Source: Pleurodeles waltl
Taxonomy: Eukaryota; Chordata; Amphibia; Caudata; Salamandridae
Assembly (NCBI RefSeq): GCF_031143425.1
Contig: NC_090446.1
Span: forward strand, 1,021,221,066-1,021,285,065
Reading direction: 5' to 3'
DNA length: 64,000 nucleotides
Every line of letters starts with the position of its first letter. Position 1 is the stretch's first letter. This document shows, in pieces, positions 9,834-22,485 of the stretch. Under the pieces are notes generated by a model. It was not told the DNA's origin. It saw only the letters and a list, made by a program, of their open reading frames with translations, and ran no database searches. Made by a program: the position numbers and the translations under genes.

Positions 9834-11732
9834 CTATGGCCCCCTTGGTGAAGAGGCGGGAGGCAGTGGACTAGGGAGACCTCTAGTTCCCTGTCCCACA
9901 AGCCTGTGGGATGCCGCGTCCAGGGGTTGGACGGCAGGCATGGCATGGTGGCTGGGGAAGGGACGCAACAGGGAGCCCCTCCCGTGGCCACGAAAGGGGC
10001 TAAAAGTAGACTGGTGGGGGGAGGGCACTGGAAAGTCCAAGGGACCGATCTGTAGCCCAGGAGTCCTTAAATCTCTCTAGCACCTGGGCTTGTCCATGAG
10101 GGTCTGTTGGACATCCACTGCAAAACCAGAAGTTATCAACCAGGCCTGGCGTCGTAATGCCACTGTCGACGCAACCAATCAACCTAGAAAGTCGGTTGTG
10201 TCCAGCCCACATCGTATGGTGAACTTGGCCGCGTCTCTGCAGTCGGCAACAGCCTTGGAGACGATCACACGAGCATCCTCCTGGATCCGCAGCAGAACTT
10301 GCACGACCGTCTCCCACAAGGAATGGGTATAAAGTCCCAAGAGCCCTGCGGTGTCCACCGCCCACAATGCCAGACTGGAGGAAGAAAACAACTTCTTCCT
10401 ATGATGGTCTAGTCTTTCTGATTCCTTATATGGGAGAGCGGAAGGGAAAGTACCAGAAGACGAAGATACATAAATGACCAAGCTTCCAGGCGTGGGGTGT
10501 TCGGTTAGGCATTTAGGGTCGTTCGGGGTGGGCTGATGGTGGCGAGTGATTGCCCTATTCACAGGAGCCCCTGTACTGGGTTTGAACCAGGTACCCAGAA
10601 GGACATCGGCGAGTGCTTCATTGAATGGAAGGCGAGGCTCTGAAGCAGATGCTCCGGGCTGAAGCACCTCCGTCAGGAGATTAGTCCTGACTGCAACAGT
10701 TGGCAGTTCAAGGCCAAGGACCTCGGTCGTCCTACTGACCACCATGGAGTAGGAAGCTCCCTCTGCCGTACCCACGGTAGGAAGAGACAGCATGCTAGTG
10801 TCTGTGGAGGTATTAAGACCACTGGCCTAGCCCAATTCCTGAGCCCAGTCCATGTTTGGGTCTTCTTGCCAGAATTCCTAAGGGTCCAGTGACCCCTCCA
10901 ACCCTTCCACACATTCATACCCATTGTAAAAAGGGTCTGAATCCAACCTGGGGTGGCTAGGCCCCATCGAAGCCAGAAGCGGCGGCGACTTCACCAGCGT
11001 CGGGGAAGGTCTCAGTGGTGGGATCGGTGCTGGCGTGGATCCGGAGGGACTCTCAGTGGCTGGAGCTGCCGGCACGGAACCCAAAGGGCCCCTCTCTAGC
11101 CCCTACCAGGCCACGAAGGTGCTGCAGGGGGATCGGACTGCCCAAAAATTAGGCGCATGACCTCATAGAATTCCATTAGTTGGGTAGGGGTCACTCCGGC
11201 TCGCCGAAATTCGGGGAGGCATGGAGCGGACCTAGTAGTAGGCTCCGCGGACAGAGGCCTAGAAAGTCGACGCCCTTCCCGCATCGCATGCTCCGAGCTG
11301 TGGGGTGGAGTAGAAGAATGCCTGGCCTTCTTTGACTTCTTCTTTTTCTTATCCGAATGTCCTGATGACTTTCAGGGACGAGTGGTGGTGACTCCACGGC
11401 TCGTCTCAAGACCTTCCTCTCGAATGAGACCGGAAGAAATGAGGAATCGAGCGCCAGGCCATTATTAGCTTAAGGGATCGCTCCCTCAAAGCCTTCTGGT
11501 GCGCTGCCCGGCACTCAGAGCACGACTTCAGGTTGTGGTCGTGGTTGTGCTCCGGACACCACAAACAAACCTGATGCGGATTCGTCACCAACATCATTTG
11601 GTCACAATCTTTGCAAGGCTTAAACCCTGTCTTCGAGGACATCCTTAGACGCACCAACAGTCGCCACAAAATTTGACAAAAGTGTTGAGGCCGGTCAAAA
11701 AGTGACAAGGGAAGCTCTCTCTGGATCAGCAC
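9834..11732 (-). pseudogene. DIRS gag-like region, broken
   Basis: Upstream of the RT on the minus strand. The frame at 11406-11732 carries a cysteine/histidine cluster (CKDC, CLWCPEHNHD, CSEC) that recurs in DIRS gag proteins and is expected to bind nucleic acid. It is followed by proline/serine-rich frames (10878-11409) and a frame at 10179-10793. The region is split over several frames by stops and shifts. The gag start cannot be fixed. Confidence 0.6.
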
Positions 11733-11945
11733 GTGGGGCAGAAAGAAAACATCTTACGTCATCTCACAGAGACGGCGCCTATATTTGACCCCAACATCAC
11801 CACAGTGACTCCAACGAAAAACGAGGAATCGACCGACGACACCTAACCTCACACAAGTGTACTGCTCAAAGAAAAATTTCCAGATCCCCTCTGATGCCAG
11901 GGAGAAATTCCAAGGTAAGGAATCTGCAACTAGAAGTCCCTAGCA

Positions 11946-13759
11946 GACACAAGTTTTTTAATCTTTCTTTAAGTTGGAAAAGACCAAAGTGCACCCACAG
12001 AAAACCAAAAAGGTATTTCAAAGTTGTTGTCCCTACACTATGCTACAGTGACTTCTGACTACAGTTTACTTGATGTGGGAAAAGTGAGAAGGAGGAGGTT
12101 TTCAGACCTGAGAGTCTTTGATGGCAATAACCGGAGAGCTGACTGGAAAGAAAAGCTGGGTTCAGTATATAAAATCCATGTTAATAACACATAGAATCTT
12201 GACTTGTATGCATTCCTTAACTGTGAGCCAGTGCAAGCCTTGACAGGCAGCAGATACATGATCCCTGATAGCAGATTGCAAACTAGGTGACAGTTAATTC
12301 TGAAGTTTCTGTGGTTTGCTAATGTCCTTAGCTGCGAGCCCCTGAAAGAAGCAGCTGCAGCAGGTTGAGTCAGAAAGCACACCGTCATTGTCCAAAGGCG
12401 TTGATGATGGGGGAGCGGAAAGGGGAATGTCTTGCAGAGACGTTTGAGATGAAGGAATTCTTTCGACCACACTTTCCCAATAAGTATGAAATGACAACTG
12501 GCAGACAAAAGATATACGAAGATTTCAAAAAAGGACAAATTTTGTGGCAAGTGTAGCAGCTTTTCAGCTGGGTGAACAGTCCATGCATAGACATGACTTC
12601 CCAATCACAGAATCTGTCTTCACTTCACACTGCCTTCATAAGTAACTGATTAAACCTCAGTCCCATCAACTTTCAATAATCAAGGACAAGCCAGGTAATT
12701 GTGCCCCAATCTAATGTTTCTGGCTCTGAATCGACTTGGCTTACCTTCCTGTACCACCAACAGGCCTGTGTGCAAATCACAAGGCCTTTGCATCTATAGG
12801 AGAACTGACCTTACATGTAATTAACTATGTCCCAGCCTTACTATGTGGGTGACTCTGCCCCAGCACCCGATCACCAAGAGACGCTGACTCAACATTTGAC
12901 AAAATGGCCATTTATATAACGGTTTTTCAGAGGCCACTGCTTACATGACACGCACTAATGCACCTGGCATGGTAGACTCAGAAGTGAAAGCTGCATGCAA
13001 CAAGCAGTGCCTAGCACTCCCAGCATTTCGGAGGCACTGGTCAACCTTGAATATCCCAGCATTTCAGAGGCACTGGTCAACCTTGAATAATTTCATCCAA
13101 GCTTTGCAGGTCTTCCATGAGCCAGAGGGGTTGACGTGACATATGACTGAGCAGGCACTAGCCCTGGTGGACTCTCAGTAACATGGACACCATTTTGAGG
13201 TTTCTCTGACCCAGAATGAATGGTCTCAGAGACACCAGCAAAGCAAATGGCTGAATCTGCCAAATCCATAGCTGCCTCTCCGAAACAGAACTGCTATCTC
13301 TAGATTTCCAGCCTCCTAATCTATGCAGTGAATTGGACAGATTCCACAGGGAGTACTACATGAAGTTAACTATTCCCCAAACATGCATCTCTTCTATGGT
13401 ACTGTATGAGTTATGATGGACATTTCTATGAAAGAAGGTTAAGACAGAATGCTCCTGGATTGCACATATGAACTGAAGCAGTCATGTAAAGAATGATTTT
13501 TTCTGTTGCTTTTTTTTAAGATGGTGCTTATATGAAATGGACAAAACATTATTTCTCGTTGTGTGCTTGCCTGAGAATACGAGTTAAAAAGGTAAAAAAC
13601 TTGACTTTGTTTAATGTTAAAGGAGGTCTGGCTGACAGGAATTCCAGACATATTTTTCGGTTGGTATATGGATGGTGAGGGAGGGTGAATAAATATTAGA
13701 CCTTTTTTGCTTCTTTGTAAACATATTTTATTGAGCTTTGCATAAGCACATATCTTGTA
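11946..13759. other. MAP2K6 intron, nothing recognised
   Basis: Intronic sequence between the DIRS element and the second solo LTR. Open frames at 12059-12604 and 13439-13909 show no motif. A small tandem duplication lies at 13018-13089. Confidence 0.5.
13018..13089. repeat. 36-bp tandem duplication
   Basis: Two adjacent copies of a 36-base unit containing CAGCATTTCGGAGGCACTGG differ at one position (CGG versus CAG). A recent local slippage duplication. Confidence 0.8.
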
Positions 13760-15952
13760 TGTTAGACCTGTCAGCCTTAGGGTGCTCACCCCCAACTTCT
13801 TGCCTGCCTCCCTCCACTTTTTGGACACTGTTTTGCTGGATTTAGGACTCTCGCGCACTTCACCACTGCTAACCAGCACTAAAGTGTATATGCTCTCTCC
13901 CTTAAACATGGTGACATTAGCTCATACCCAATTGGCCTACTTCATTTACTTATAAGTCCCTAGTAAAGTGCACTACATGTGCTCAGGGCCTGTAGGTTAA
14001 ATGCTACTAGTGGGCCTGCAGCACTGGTTGTGCCCCCCCCCACACATCAGTAGCCCCTTAACCATGTCTCAGGCCTGCCACTGCAAGGCCTGTGTGTGCA
14101 GTTTCACTGCCAATTCAACTCAGCATTTAAACGTATTTGCCAAGCCCTAAAACTCCCCTTTTCCTACATATAAGTCAACCCTAAGGTAGGCCCTATGTAA
14201 CCCATAGGGCAGGGTGCTGTGCAGGTAAAAGGCAGGACATGTACCTGTGTAGTTTATATGTCATGGTAGTGTAAAACTCCTAAATTGGTTTTACACTGCT
14301 GTGAGGCCTGCTCCTTTCATAGGCTAACATTAGGGCTACCCTAATATACTGTTTGAGTGGTAGATTCTGATCTGAAGGGAGTAACAATGTCTTATTTAGT
14401 ATGGTCATACAAAATCCTGCTGACTGGTTAAGTTGGATTTAATATTACTATTTTAGAAATGCTACTTTTAGAAAGTGAACATTTCTCTGCACTTAAATCC
14501 TTCTGTGCCTTACAATCCATGTCTGGCTGGGTTAGTTGACAGCTCCCTTGTGCATTTCACTCACACAACCCCAAACACATGCTGCTCAGTCACACCTGCA
14601 CACATCTTTGTACTTGATGGGTCTTCCTGGGCTGGGAGGGTGGATTGCCTGACACTTACATCTCAAAGGACAGTGGCCTGCCCTCACACAATGGACTGCC
14701 GAACCCCCTAATGGGACCCTGGCAGACAAGGATGGAACTGAAAGGGTACCTCGTGCACTTCTAAGCCACTCTTTGAAGACTCCCCCACTTCAAAGACTCC
14801 TACCAACTCAGTCACTATTGGACAAGATACCATTGGGGAAGAAACTCTGAACCATAACCTGGAACCTGCCAGGGGAAGCTGCCTGGATGCCCAAAGGACT
14901 CACCTGACTGCTTAGCTGAAAAGGAGTGTTGCCTTGCTGTTGCCCTGCTGCCTTGCTGCCCTCTGGCTCTGCTGAGAAGTGCTCTCCAAGGGCCTGGATT
15001 GAGCTTGCCTTCTGTTTGCTGAAGTCTCAGGGCCCAAAATACTCCCTCTCTGCAAAGAACTCCTTGTGCTGTGAAATTTCGAAGCACATCCTCCTAGAAA
15101 CAATGCACAGCCTGCATCGCGGTTAGAAAATCACCACACGCCAAACCAGAACGAGGCAGCCCGGCTCCCCGAGTGGAGATCGACGCAGCACCAGCGTTGG
15201 GACCGGAACTTCAACGCACGGCCCACTGGATCGACGCATAGCCGAGCCGGAACTACGCAGCCCGACTTCCTGTGAGAAGAATTGACGCAGCGCCAGCTGT
15301 GCGAGAGAAAATTCCCTGCATCGCCCACCGAATAGAAGTAGCTCCTGTGACTTTGTCCTGCACGCCCAAACTTTCTTTGCATCGTCCCCGGGGTGTCCAA
15401 ATGCCCCGCAACCTGAAGAGGATCCAAGTCGGTGCGCTGGAAATCGACACAAGGCCCTGTCTGCGTGAAAAATATTGACAAATCGTCTCTGTGCGACCTG
15501 AGAAACTGACGCACACCACCACATTTTCCGTGCATCTCCTCCTCTGCAGTACCTTGCAGATAATGTAGACACAAACCAGGTGCTTTGTGCTTGCAAGAGA
15601 CACTTATTGCTTTTAGGAATTAAGACTCTTTTTATCATTCACTAAAGTGATATTTCAACGTGTACTTATCAAATCTTGGTAGTTTTGACCTTATTTTATC
15701 AAGATAAATATTCCATATTTTTCTAAACCGGTGTGGTGTATTTTTGTGGTGTTTATACTATGTTATTGCATGATTTATTACACAAATAATTTACACATTG
15801 TCTTCTAAGTTAAGCCTGATTGCTCAGTGGCAAGCTACCAGAGGGTGGGCACAGGATCATTTGGACTGTGTGTGACTTACCCTGACTGGAGAGAGGGTCC
15901 TTGCTTGGACAGGGGGTAACCTGACTGCCAACCAAAGACCCCATTTCTAACT
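13760..15952 (+). mobile_element. Second solo long terminal repeat, 2.2 kb
   Basis: The segment starts TGTTAGA and ends TCTAACT, an inverted terminal match spoiled only by the last base (expected A). It is flanked by TTGTA at 13755-13759 and TTGTA at 15953-15957, a perfect 5-bp target-site duplication. It contains no retroviral frame. Open frames such as 15123-15638 on the minus strand show no conserved domain. The interior differs from the first solo LTR, so it is another family. The preserved duplication suggests it is relatively young or that the ends have been lucky. Confidence 0.85.
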
Positions 15953-17589
15953 TTGTACATTGTATCAATACTGAGAGAGGCTGAAAACTGTAGTCCGTCC
16001 CCAAGAGGAGCAATTATGAGCATAACAGGAGACACTGTCACCAAAGAGTGGTCTAAAAACTGACAAGCAATCACTGAAGTAGTGCAGCAGTGCATAACGA
16101 CAGCTGGCATATAAGAACTTGTTCAACAAACAATTTACTATTTATAACCCCAGTCCAGAAATGTCCCATTTCCTCCACCCCCGTCCCTGTGTCCCCATGG
16201 TGCCATGCGTCTTGTAATGGAATAATAGTGGGAAAGTGAAAGAGGGTGTTATGGTGGTTGCTCAGTCATTATCAAAATAGTCTAGTCAGGGCACACGTGG
16301 CTGCAGTCTTCAACTCCAGGGTCCAAGGCAGTCAGCAGGATAATTCAGAAGGTAGGTAAGAGTAGGGATATGGGGGAGATAGTATCTTCTAAGATATCTC
16401 CCTTTCTCATTGCCTCTATCAGGTTATCCCACTGAATAGATATTACACTTGTAAAGAAAAGTTGTGCATGTTTCTCTCAAAGCCTCATTTAGACACTCTC
16501 ACAAAGTGAATGTATTTTCATGAAGGCTTACAAATAAGAAATTGTTAAGTCTAATTAAGGCCTCAATTCATACACATAAAAACCGAGATTTATAAAGCAG
16601 ATGTCTGAAGTAAAAATGTAACAACAAAAATACTCACTGGACCAATAACCGTTCTGAAAAACAGATCTTCTAGCTGTAATAATTTAAAAGTCTATTTGTA
16701 TAGCTCTTTAGTACCTCTGTTACTAAGTCTCCAATATATCGCCATCTTCCTTGGTCTTGCTCTACAACTTTAACTAGTGCTTCACCTACATTCAGGTCTA
16801 TCTCTTCAATGTTTTACATGAATACCTGTATCCATCTCTTCCTATACCTCTATCATTTTATTGAAACCTTTGTAGCACAGCCGTTAGATCTGTTTCACAT
16901 TTTTTTAAAAATGCACCAAAGAGGGAACATAATGAATGAAATTACTTTATCCTGCTATATCTTGATTTTCCAAAAGAGTTTAATTAAAATTTGGTCTGTT
17001 GCAATAAGAATGTTTGACTAGTACCCATCAGATTAATTTGCAATTTAGAGGTGTATTTCCAAAAAACGTTTAGTCTTTGGTGAAGAATTTACACACATGC
17101 TGAACTTCTCTCTGCTTCTCAAACAGAGCCTTGTGCTGCATGTCCTCTATCTAATCAACCAGGAATTCCTCATGAGAATGAACCATGGAGGCAGATCACA
17201 GAGGACATAAGGGGAGGCTCTGAAACCCTCTTAGCCGAAACCCAAAAACTGAACAAAATCACATGAAGCTGAGAAACCTTCTGAAATAGATCTTTACAAA
17301 TTGCCTTTCAACTTTTCTCCAAATAAACGAGGGGTCGCAACTAAACATCACACCGGACTATTTATTCTACCAAACCCAAATGCAACTTCCACTTCCAACT
17401 ACCAATGTGAACTTCCTTGTGTTAATAAATGGGACATCTTTATTAAGGAAAAAAGTACTACACATTTATTTACACAAATTCGTTGTTTCCTAAGAAACTG
17501 GTGGCCATGACTAAGGTAGCTGGACATAGGGGTTTTACTTTTCTAGATGGGTTTGGGGTCAGGTGTTCAAAGCAAATAGCCCTTTGCCA
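15953..17589. other. MAP2K6 intron, nothing recognised
   Basis: AT-rich intronic sequence. No frame, repeat family or conserved motif was identified. Confidence 0.5.
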
Positions 17590-17942
17590 CAGTGCTTAAT
17601 TTGTAAATAAAAAGGTGCCGGTGCTCAAAACTCTCCTCTGAAACACGCGACTGCTGCAATTGAATGTGCGAACTCGGGATACCATTGCAGAGTAACCCTG
17701 AAGACATCTCGGGCCTCTTTCATCTATTTACAGACACACCCTGCCCCTCCATCTCACTCTCGTAACTTTCTACCTTTTAACTTTGTGTCGTTTTTTCGCT
17801 TTTCTCTTTCTCCGTCTTTCCGATATGTGTCTTTTGCTACAAGAGCTCGCAGCGAATGCGTGAGGCAGAAGAATAAGCCCCGGCCCGCAAAAATAAGTGC
17901 TGGTGCTCAGCACCGGAAACAACAAGCACAAATTAAGCACTG
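17590..17942. mobile_element. hAT-type MITE
   Basis: Starts CAGTGCTTAATTTGT and ends with its exact reverse complement ACAAATTAAGCACTG, a 15-bp terminal inverted repeat beginning CAGTG as in hAT transposons. It is flanked by CTTTGCCA (17582-17589) and CTTTGTCA (17943-17950), an 8-bp duplication with one mismatch, also diagnostic of hAT. Length is 353 bases and there is no transposase, so it is non-autonomous. Inside, the motif GGTGCCGGTGCTC near the left end is mirrored by GTGCTCAGCACCGG near the right. Confidence 0.85.
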
Positions 17943-17950
17943 CTTTGTCA

Positions 17951-20169
17951 TCAATGTCGTAAAGGAACCTAGTTATACTGTCTTTTTCCTCTTCTACTTC
18001 TACAAAGTTCTCAGACTCTGGGCTTCACTACTCTGAGTGTACACCCAAGGTCACAGAGTAGGATAGGTCTTTACAACGCTTCAAGTGGGATGAAAAAACG
18101 GAAGGGCTCTCTCTCAAGTGGTCGTGGCTGATGCATTTAAGGGAGTGGCTTAAAAGCACATAAGATAAAAATCTGTGCTTAGCACGGTGTACCTCCCAAC
18201 TGGTATTTTGTTGCCTCTGTAGCACTGCTTCCAGATACATAATACAGCAAGTAACATTATACCTACAACAAGCCAGGACTATTGGCTCTGTCAATGGTTG
18301 TAAGTTGCATAAATTAAATATGCCACAACAATGGCTTCGTTGTATAAAATATTGAAAATGCTTATGTTCTGAAATTACGAGACTGTGAAGTAACAATAAC
18401 GAGTCTCTTTCAAGGTGCTTACATCATAGGCAGCGCATGGCGGTACTGCTGCCGAGTTAGATCTTTCTTTTTTTTGGTCTGAGGGTGAGGATAAAAATGG
18501 ACAGCCCGATGGGGACCCGTCTGGGTATCTGCTTTTTAAAACTGCCTGTGCTGAGCACCGGCAGGACCAGGCCCATTTAAAGACCTGAATCTTGACAATG
18601 AGTGGTCAGAGGTCAAACTTGGAGACACGTTTTTAAGTAGTGTTTGAAACAAGAAGGTGCAAAATGTCATGCGACTATTTTGTGAGACAGAGGAAAACTG
18701 AATTGTCTTTTGTAACGCCGTTGATGTTACCACCTTCAAGCTGAATGCAAGTCATTTTTAGGTGTGTGCACGTTTTCTGCATAATGTCCACGTTTTCCTG
18801 TTATTTAATTGAATATCTATAGTTTTTTTATTCGACGATAGCCTTAATGTACAAAAGATAACTTACTCTGGAATTGGTTTATGTGTGGAGTCCCAAGATT
18901 TTTAGGCGGATCTCATTCCTTACTCAGGAAACAAGTGAAAATGTATTATAAGTGCATGTGTTTTAAAATATGCATTGCAAACACATGCAATAGTACTTGT
19001 TGACTATTTAATAACTGATACCTCTTTCAAGTACCCAAAACGGAAACAAATAGCAATTTATAAACTCCTTAATAAATAAGTAAACAACTACGTAATTAAG
19101 AGTGCACTTTTACTTACTCTTGATTTTAAATTAAAAAAACAAGCGAGAATTCCTACCTCATCAAACCCCATATGTATAAATGGTGAATTCACCGTTGTTC
19201 TATAGATGATGATAGGTCGATCAGGGCCATACACTCAGACCAAATATAATCCTGCCACATACTAGTTTAAAGCCTCTATTCACACCACAACTTTAAGAAC
19301 CATAGACGTTGTCTCAAAAAGCCACATCTGAAGTGAAGCCCTGGTAATCATTAACGTATGTTTAAAAACCTAAGAAATTCTGTTAAAACACAGCTAAAGT
19401 ACCGTTTTGGTTATGAGAAAACGGAAAAATGCTAACATTCTCAAAATATGGCTGTACCACCATCTGTAACTTGTACAACGGCATTGGAAACCGTAATTCG
19501 CACTCTAAATGGAAAGCTCATAAAATAGAGTTGATGTGACTAGATGCACAAATGTAAATAATCTTACAAACGACATTACATATCACAGTAACACTATAAC
19601 ACAGCTGTCTATGAACGTAGTTTTCCTAAGTGGTTAAGTGTGTGATGTTTTTTCATTAAAGTGTTGCTACTTATTGGTTTAACTATTATGAGGTCAGTCA
19701 ATCACAAGGGATTCAGATACACAGATCGCCTCTGAGCATGCGAACCTGAAATATATGACAAAATATAAGGTTCCCTTCTCTAATCAGATTTATTTTTGCA
19801 AATTCAAGTCCTTACTGAAATGTGTTTTAAAAGCCAATTTCGTAAAAATAAACGGAATGGATTTAAACCACACAACTGGAAAATTAAACACGCCGATATG
19901 CAACATTTAAGAACGGTATGCGGAGTCACTTTTCTTAATTACGATTCTGTTGAAGTGACAAGAAATTCAATAACCGGAGTAGTGCCTTTAAGCCTTGACT
20001 GGACGAAGAAACTAACCCATTTTATATGCAATGCTGCCATCTTGTGGGCGCGTATTTAATGCTACGGTTCTTACAGTTTCAAAACGTTGCTGACGTGAAA
20101 GAAGTTACTACGGCACAAACTACGTACTTTAAGTATTCCTTTTATTAAAGAGTTAACTCACGCAATAAA
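17951..20169. other. MAP2K6 intron, nothing recognised
   Basis: About 2.2 kb of AT-rich sequence. Short open frames only. A CTGAGCACCGGC stretch at 18552 echoes the inner part of the hAT MITE but lacks its ends. Confidence 0.45.
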
Positions 20170-21400
20170 ACGGCCTTGTTTTTACTGCAGAGCATCCTTT
20201 TCCTAAACCTCAAAAAGTCCTGCGAAAAAGGAAATCAACGTCTTACAGCAAGCTCAGCCTTGCTTCTTCATATGCGAAGAACATCAATGTAACAATGTTA
20301 GTGCGTCTGACCTTAATAATTAAGCTTACAAGGGGACTCGTATAGGTCCATGAACCTTTTGACTCATTTAAGATGTTCTCGCCATAGCTCTAGTACATAA
20401 ACAATAATCAATACGCAATAATCATTTGTCAAAATCAAAAACCAATGAAGTCAGTAAATATCACACACCATGATCTTTTCAGCCATGAATAACCACACCT
20501 TTAGTAAAAGTTTAATACTTTTATTTCCCTTATATTAACAAAGCTAAAGTCATGTAGATTAATCTCAAAATCAAATGAAACACATATAAGAACAGTACTG
20601 GTTGACCAAAACGACGGAAGAAAACCATCAAATAAAAGCTTGATTCACAACACCTTCTAAGGCAAACGTACAAATCAAAAGCAGAGTCAGTTGCAACAAA
20701 ATAATCACATACATAGAATTCAGCAAGATAACTTGTCAAACATTAGTCCTTGTAATTCGTCAGTCGTCATGTGAATACCCTCATCTAAACAAGATTAGCA
20801 CCAGCATGTTGGGCTTCATACAAAACAATTTAGAACACAAATGTAGGGAACATCTAGCTAGGGAAACTATCAAGACAGCACAGTTGGTACCTAGAAAGGA
20901 AAGGCATTAAAATGCAATTCAGTCACACTGTCATATCTACCTATCCTTGGTATGGGTCAGCAAACAGAATCAGTCTTCGTCCTCAGGTCATCAAACAATC
21001 AGCAAAGCATCAGGCTCTCAGTCAGAGAGTATGAGCACAATGACAGAATCTTGAGTCTCTTCTTCTCTCAGTATTGCAGTAATTCCCTAAAATCTGAATA
21101 ATTCTCCTCTGTCGCGTTGTTATTTCAAAGTCACCTAAACTATCCCCTAATTCCTTATTGGTCAATTAATCGTACGTTTATACGCTACCCAATATTTCTA
21201 TACCAAATATTTGAATCCTAATTCATTAAGTAGTCATTTAACAGATACTAATTTCAAGAGTGTTACTCTTGACTCAAAACCTTCACTGACACAATAGTCA
21301 ATGTTTTATGCAATCCCTTCATCATAAAATGCACCAATATCTTCCAATAAACAATAGCGAGACACCTATCCATGGAGTGTAAGAATTTACACTTTGATGT
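20170..21400 (-). mobile_element. LTR-like dispersed repeat, copy 1 (inverted)
   Basis: Read on the minus strand, this segment matches 36945-37980 over most of its length. Shared stretches include GACGAAGACTGAT, CTAGGTACCAACTG, TTCTAAATTGTTTTG, GAAGCCCAACATGCT, AAGGTGTGGTTATT and GTCAAAAGGTTCAT. Both copies hold an A-rich GGAAATAAA/GGAATAAA poly(A)-like signal. Divergence is clearly visible, so these are separate old insertions. Ends are approximate and I did not resolve a target duplication. Confidence 0.6.
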
Positions 21401-21821
21401 ACTAACTGTAAGAATATGTTTTAAAAAAGGAAGCACTGATTTCTTTTTGATGCAAAACGAGAACCAAGGTGTAAAAATAAATGATGCGCATAAGAAGGAA
21501 TTGCAGCTCCAACAGGTAACGCAACAACAATAAAGTCCAAAGGAATAGGACTTTCAAAGATGCAAAACTGTACTTACCATTAAGAACTGGTTTGCAGCTT
21601 GAAGTAATGTAGAGTCATGGCTGTGCACCCTCCTGCTAGCTAGTACTTAATTCAGACTACCACAATGTATTTTTCTTTAAGTATGTGTTTTGTCTTTGGG
21701 CATGCACAAAAGGATTTGTGAATTTTTTCAGACTTCATTTCAATGTTGAAGATCAGCCTAAAGTCAAATACCTTTGCATTTATCTTCAAAGTGAGGCTGA
21801 CCATGGTCTGTAGCTGAAGAA

Positions 21822-22485
21822 ATATGTTACTTAACCTGTAAGCATCTGATCGTGGCATGTAGTGCTGTAGATTCACATGCTTTGCATACTTCTGCCATCT
21901 AGTGTTTGGTCCGGATGCGTGAAAGTGTGTTTTTCTCCAAAGGAGTCATTTGAATTACGACGAAGAGTGACTCCTCCTCTTGGTGATAATGTCCATGGGC
22001 ATCAACTCCACAGTTAGATTGTTTTCCCGCAGGGGTGAGAATGGAGTGTAGAGTAAGTATAAGTAATGAGATGTCCATTGGAGTATAAAGTGAAAACTGC
22101 AACGGTCACAGGTGTCCGGGAAGGAGGGAGGCGCATGTGACTGTTCAGCACTACAAGTCACGAACAGATACTTACAGGGTAAGTAACATATTCCGTTCAA
22201 CGTATGTTTGACACTAGATACACATGCTTTGCACAGACTGTAAAGCAGCCCTCCTCGGAAGCGGTGGTTAACCTGTGGGTGTTGTAATATCTGAAAAACT
22301 GTACATAGCACCACCTGACCTACACTGGCTTGCTGGCGTGCTAGAACAGCCACACAATGTTTAGTGAAGGTGTGTGGTGCAGACCATGTAGCTGCTTTGC
22401 ATTTGTCAGCAATGGAATATGATTTTGGAAAGCAATGGATGATCCTTTCGTCCTCACAGTATGTGCTCTTAGAGGTATAGGAGGG
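21822..22485 (-). mobile_element. DIRS 3' end: terminal repeat, internal repeat and recombinase tail
   Basis: Plus-strand sequence from ATGTTACTTAACCTGTAAGC at 21827 is close to 59047 onward (ATGTTGCTTACCCAGTAAGC), the terminal repeat of the DIRS element at the right of the window. An internal complementary region lies at 22157-22245, its first half complementary to 21822-21858. On the minus strand, 22250-22353 encodes a fragment (VLARQQASVGQVVLC) matching the recombinase tail seen at 59510-59749. The match ends at about 22485, where piggyBac sequence starts. Its partner end is at 32465-34180. Confidence 0.75.
22157..22245. repeat. Internal complementary region of the interrupted DIRS
   Basis: The left half (to about 22195) is the reverse complement of the outer 3' end at 21822-21858. 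The right half (22205-22245, ACACATGCTTTGCA core) equals the outer 5' end read on the minus strand at 34140-34180. This ties the two separated ends to one element. Confidence 0.7.

Larger units (their letters stand above)
7652..11945 (-). mobile_element. DIRS-type retrotransposon, recombinase deleted
   Basis: Element of about 4.3 kb with gag, reverse transcriptase and RNase H remnants in that order on the minus strand. The two ends are inverted repeats: TTCTAGTTGCAGATTCCTTAC near 7672 reappears as its reverse complement near 11912-11936. An internal complementary region at 7983-8080 carries one part complementary to each end, the hallmark of DIRS elements. Only about 560 bases separate the RNase H region from that internal repeat, so the tyrosine recombinase domain is missing. 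The element lies inside the large MAP2K6 intron. Several frame breaks make it inactive. Confidence 0.85.

Noticed and set aside
15123..15638. 171-codon frame and overlapping frames in the second solo LTR
   Set aside because: Several frames are open at once because of GC-rich composition, and none has a recognisable motif.
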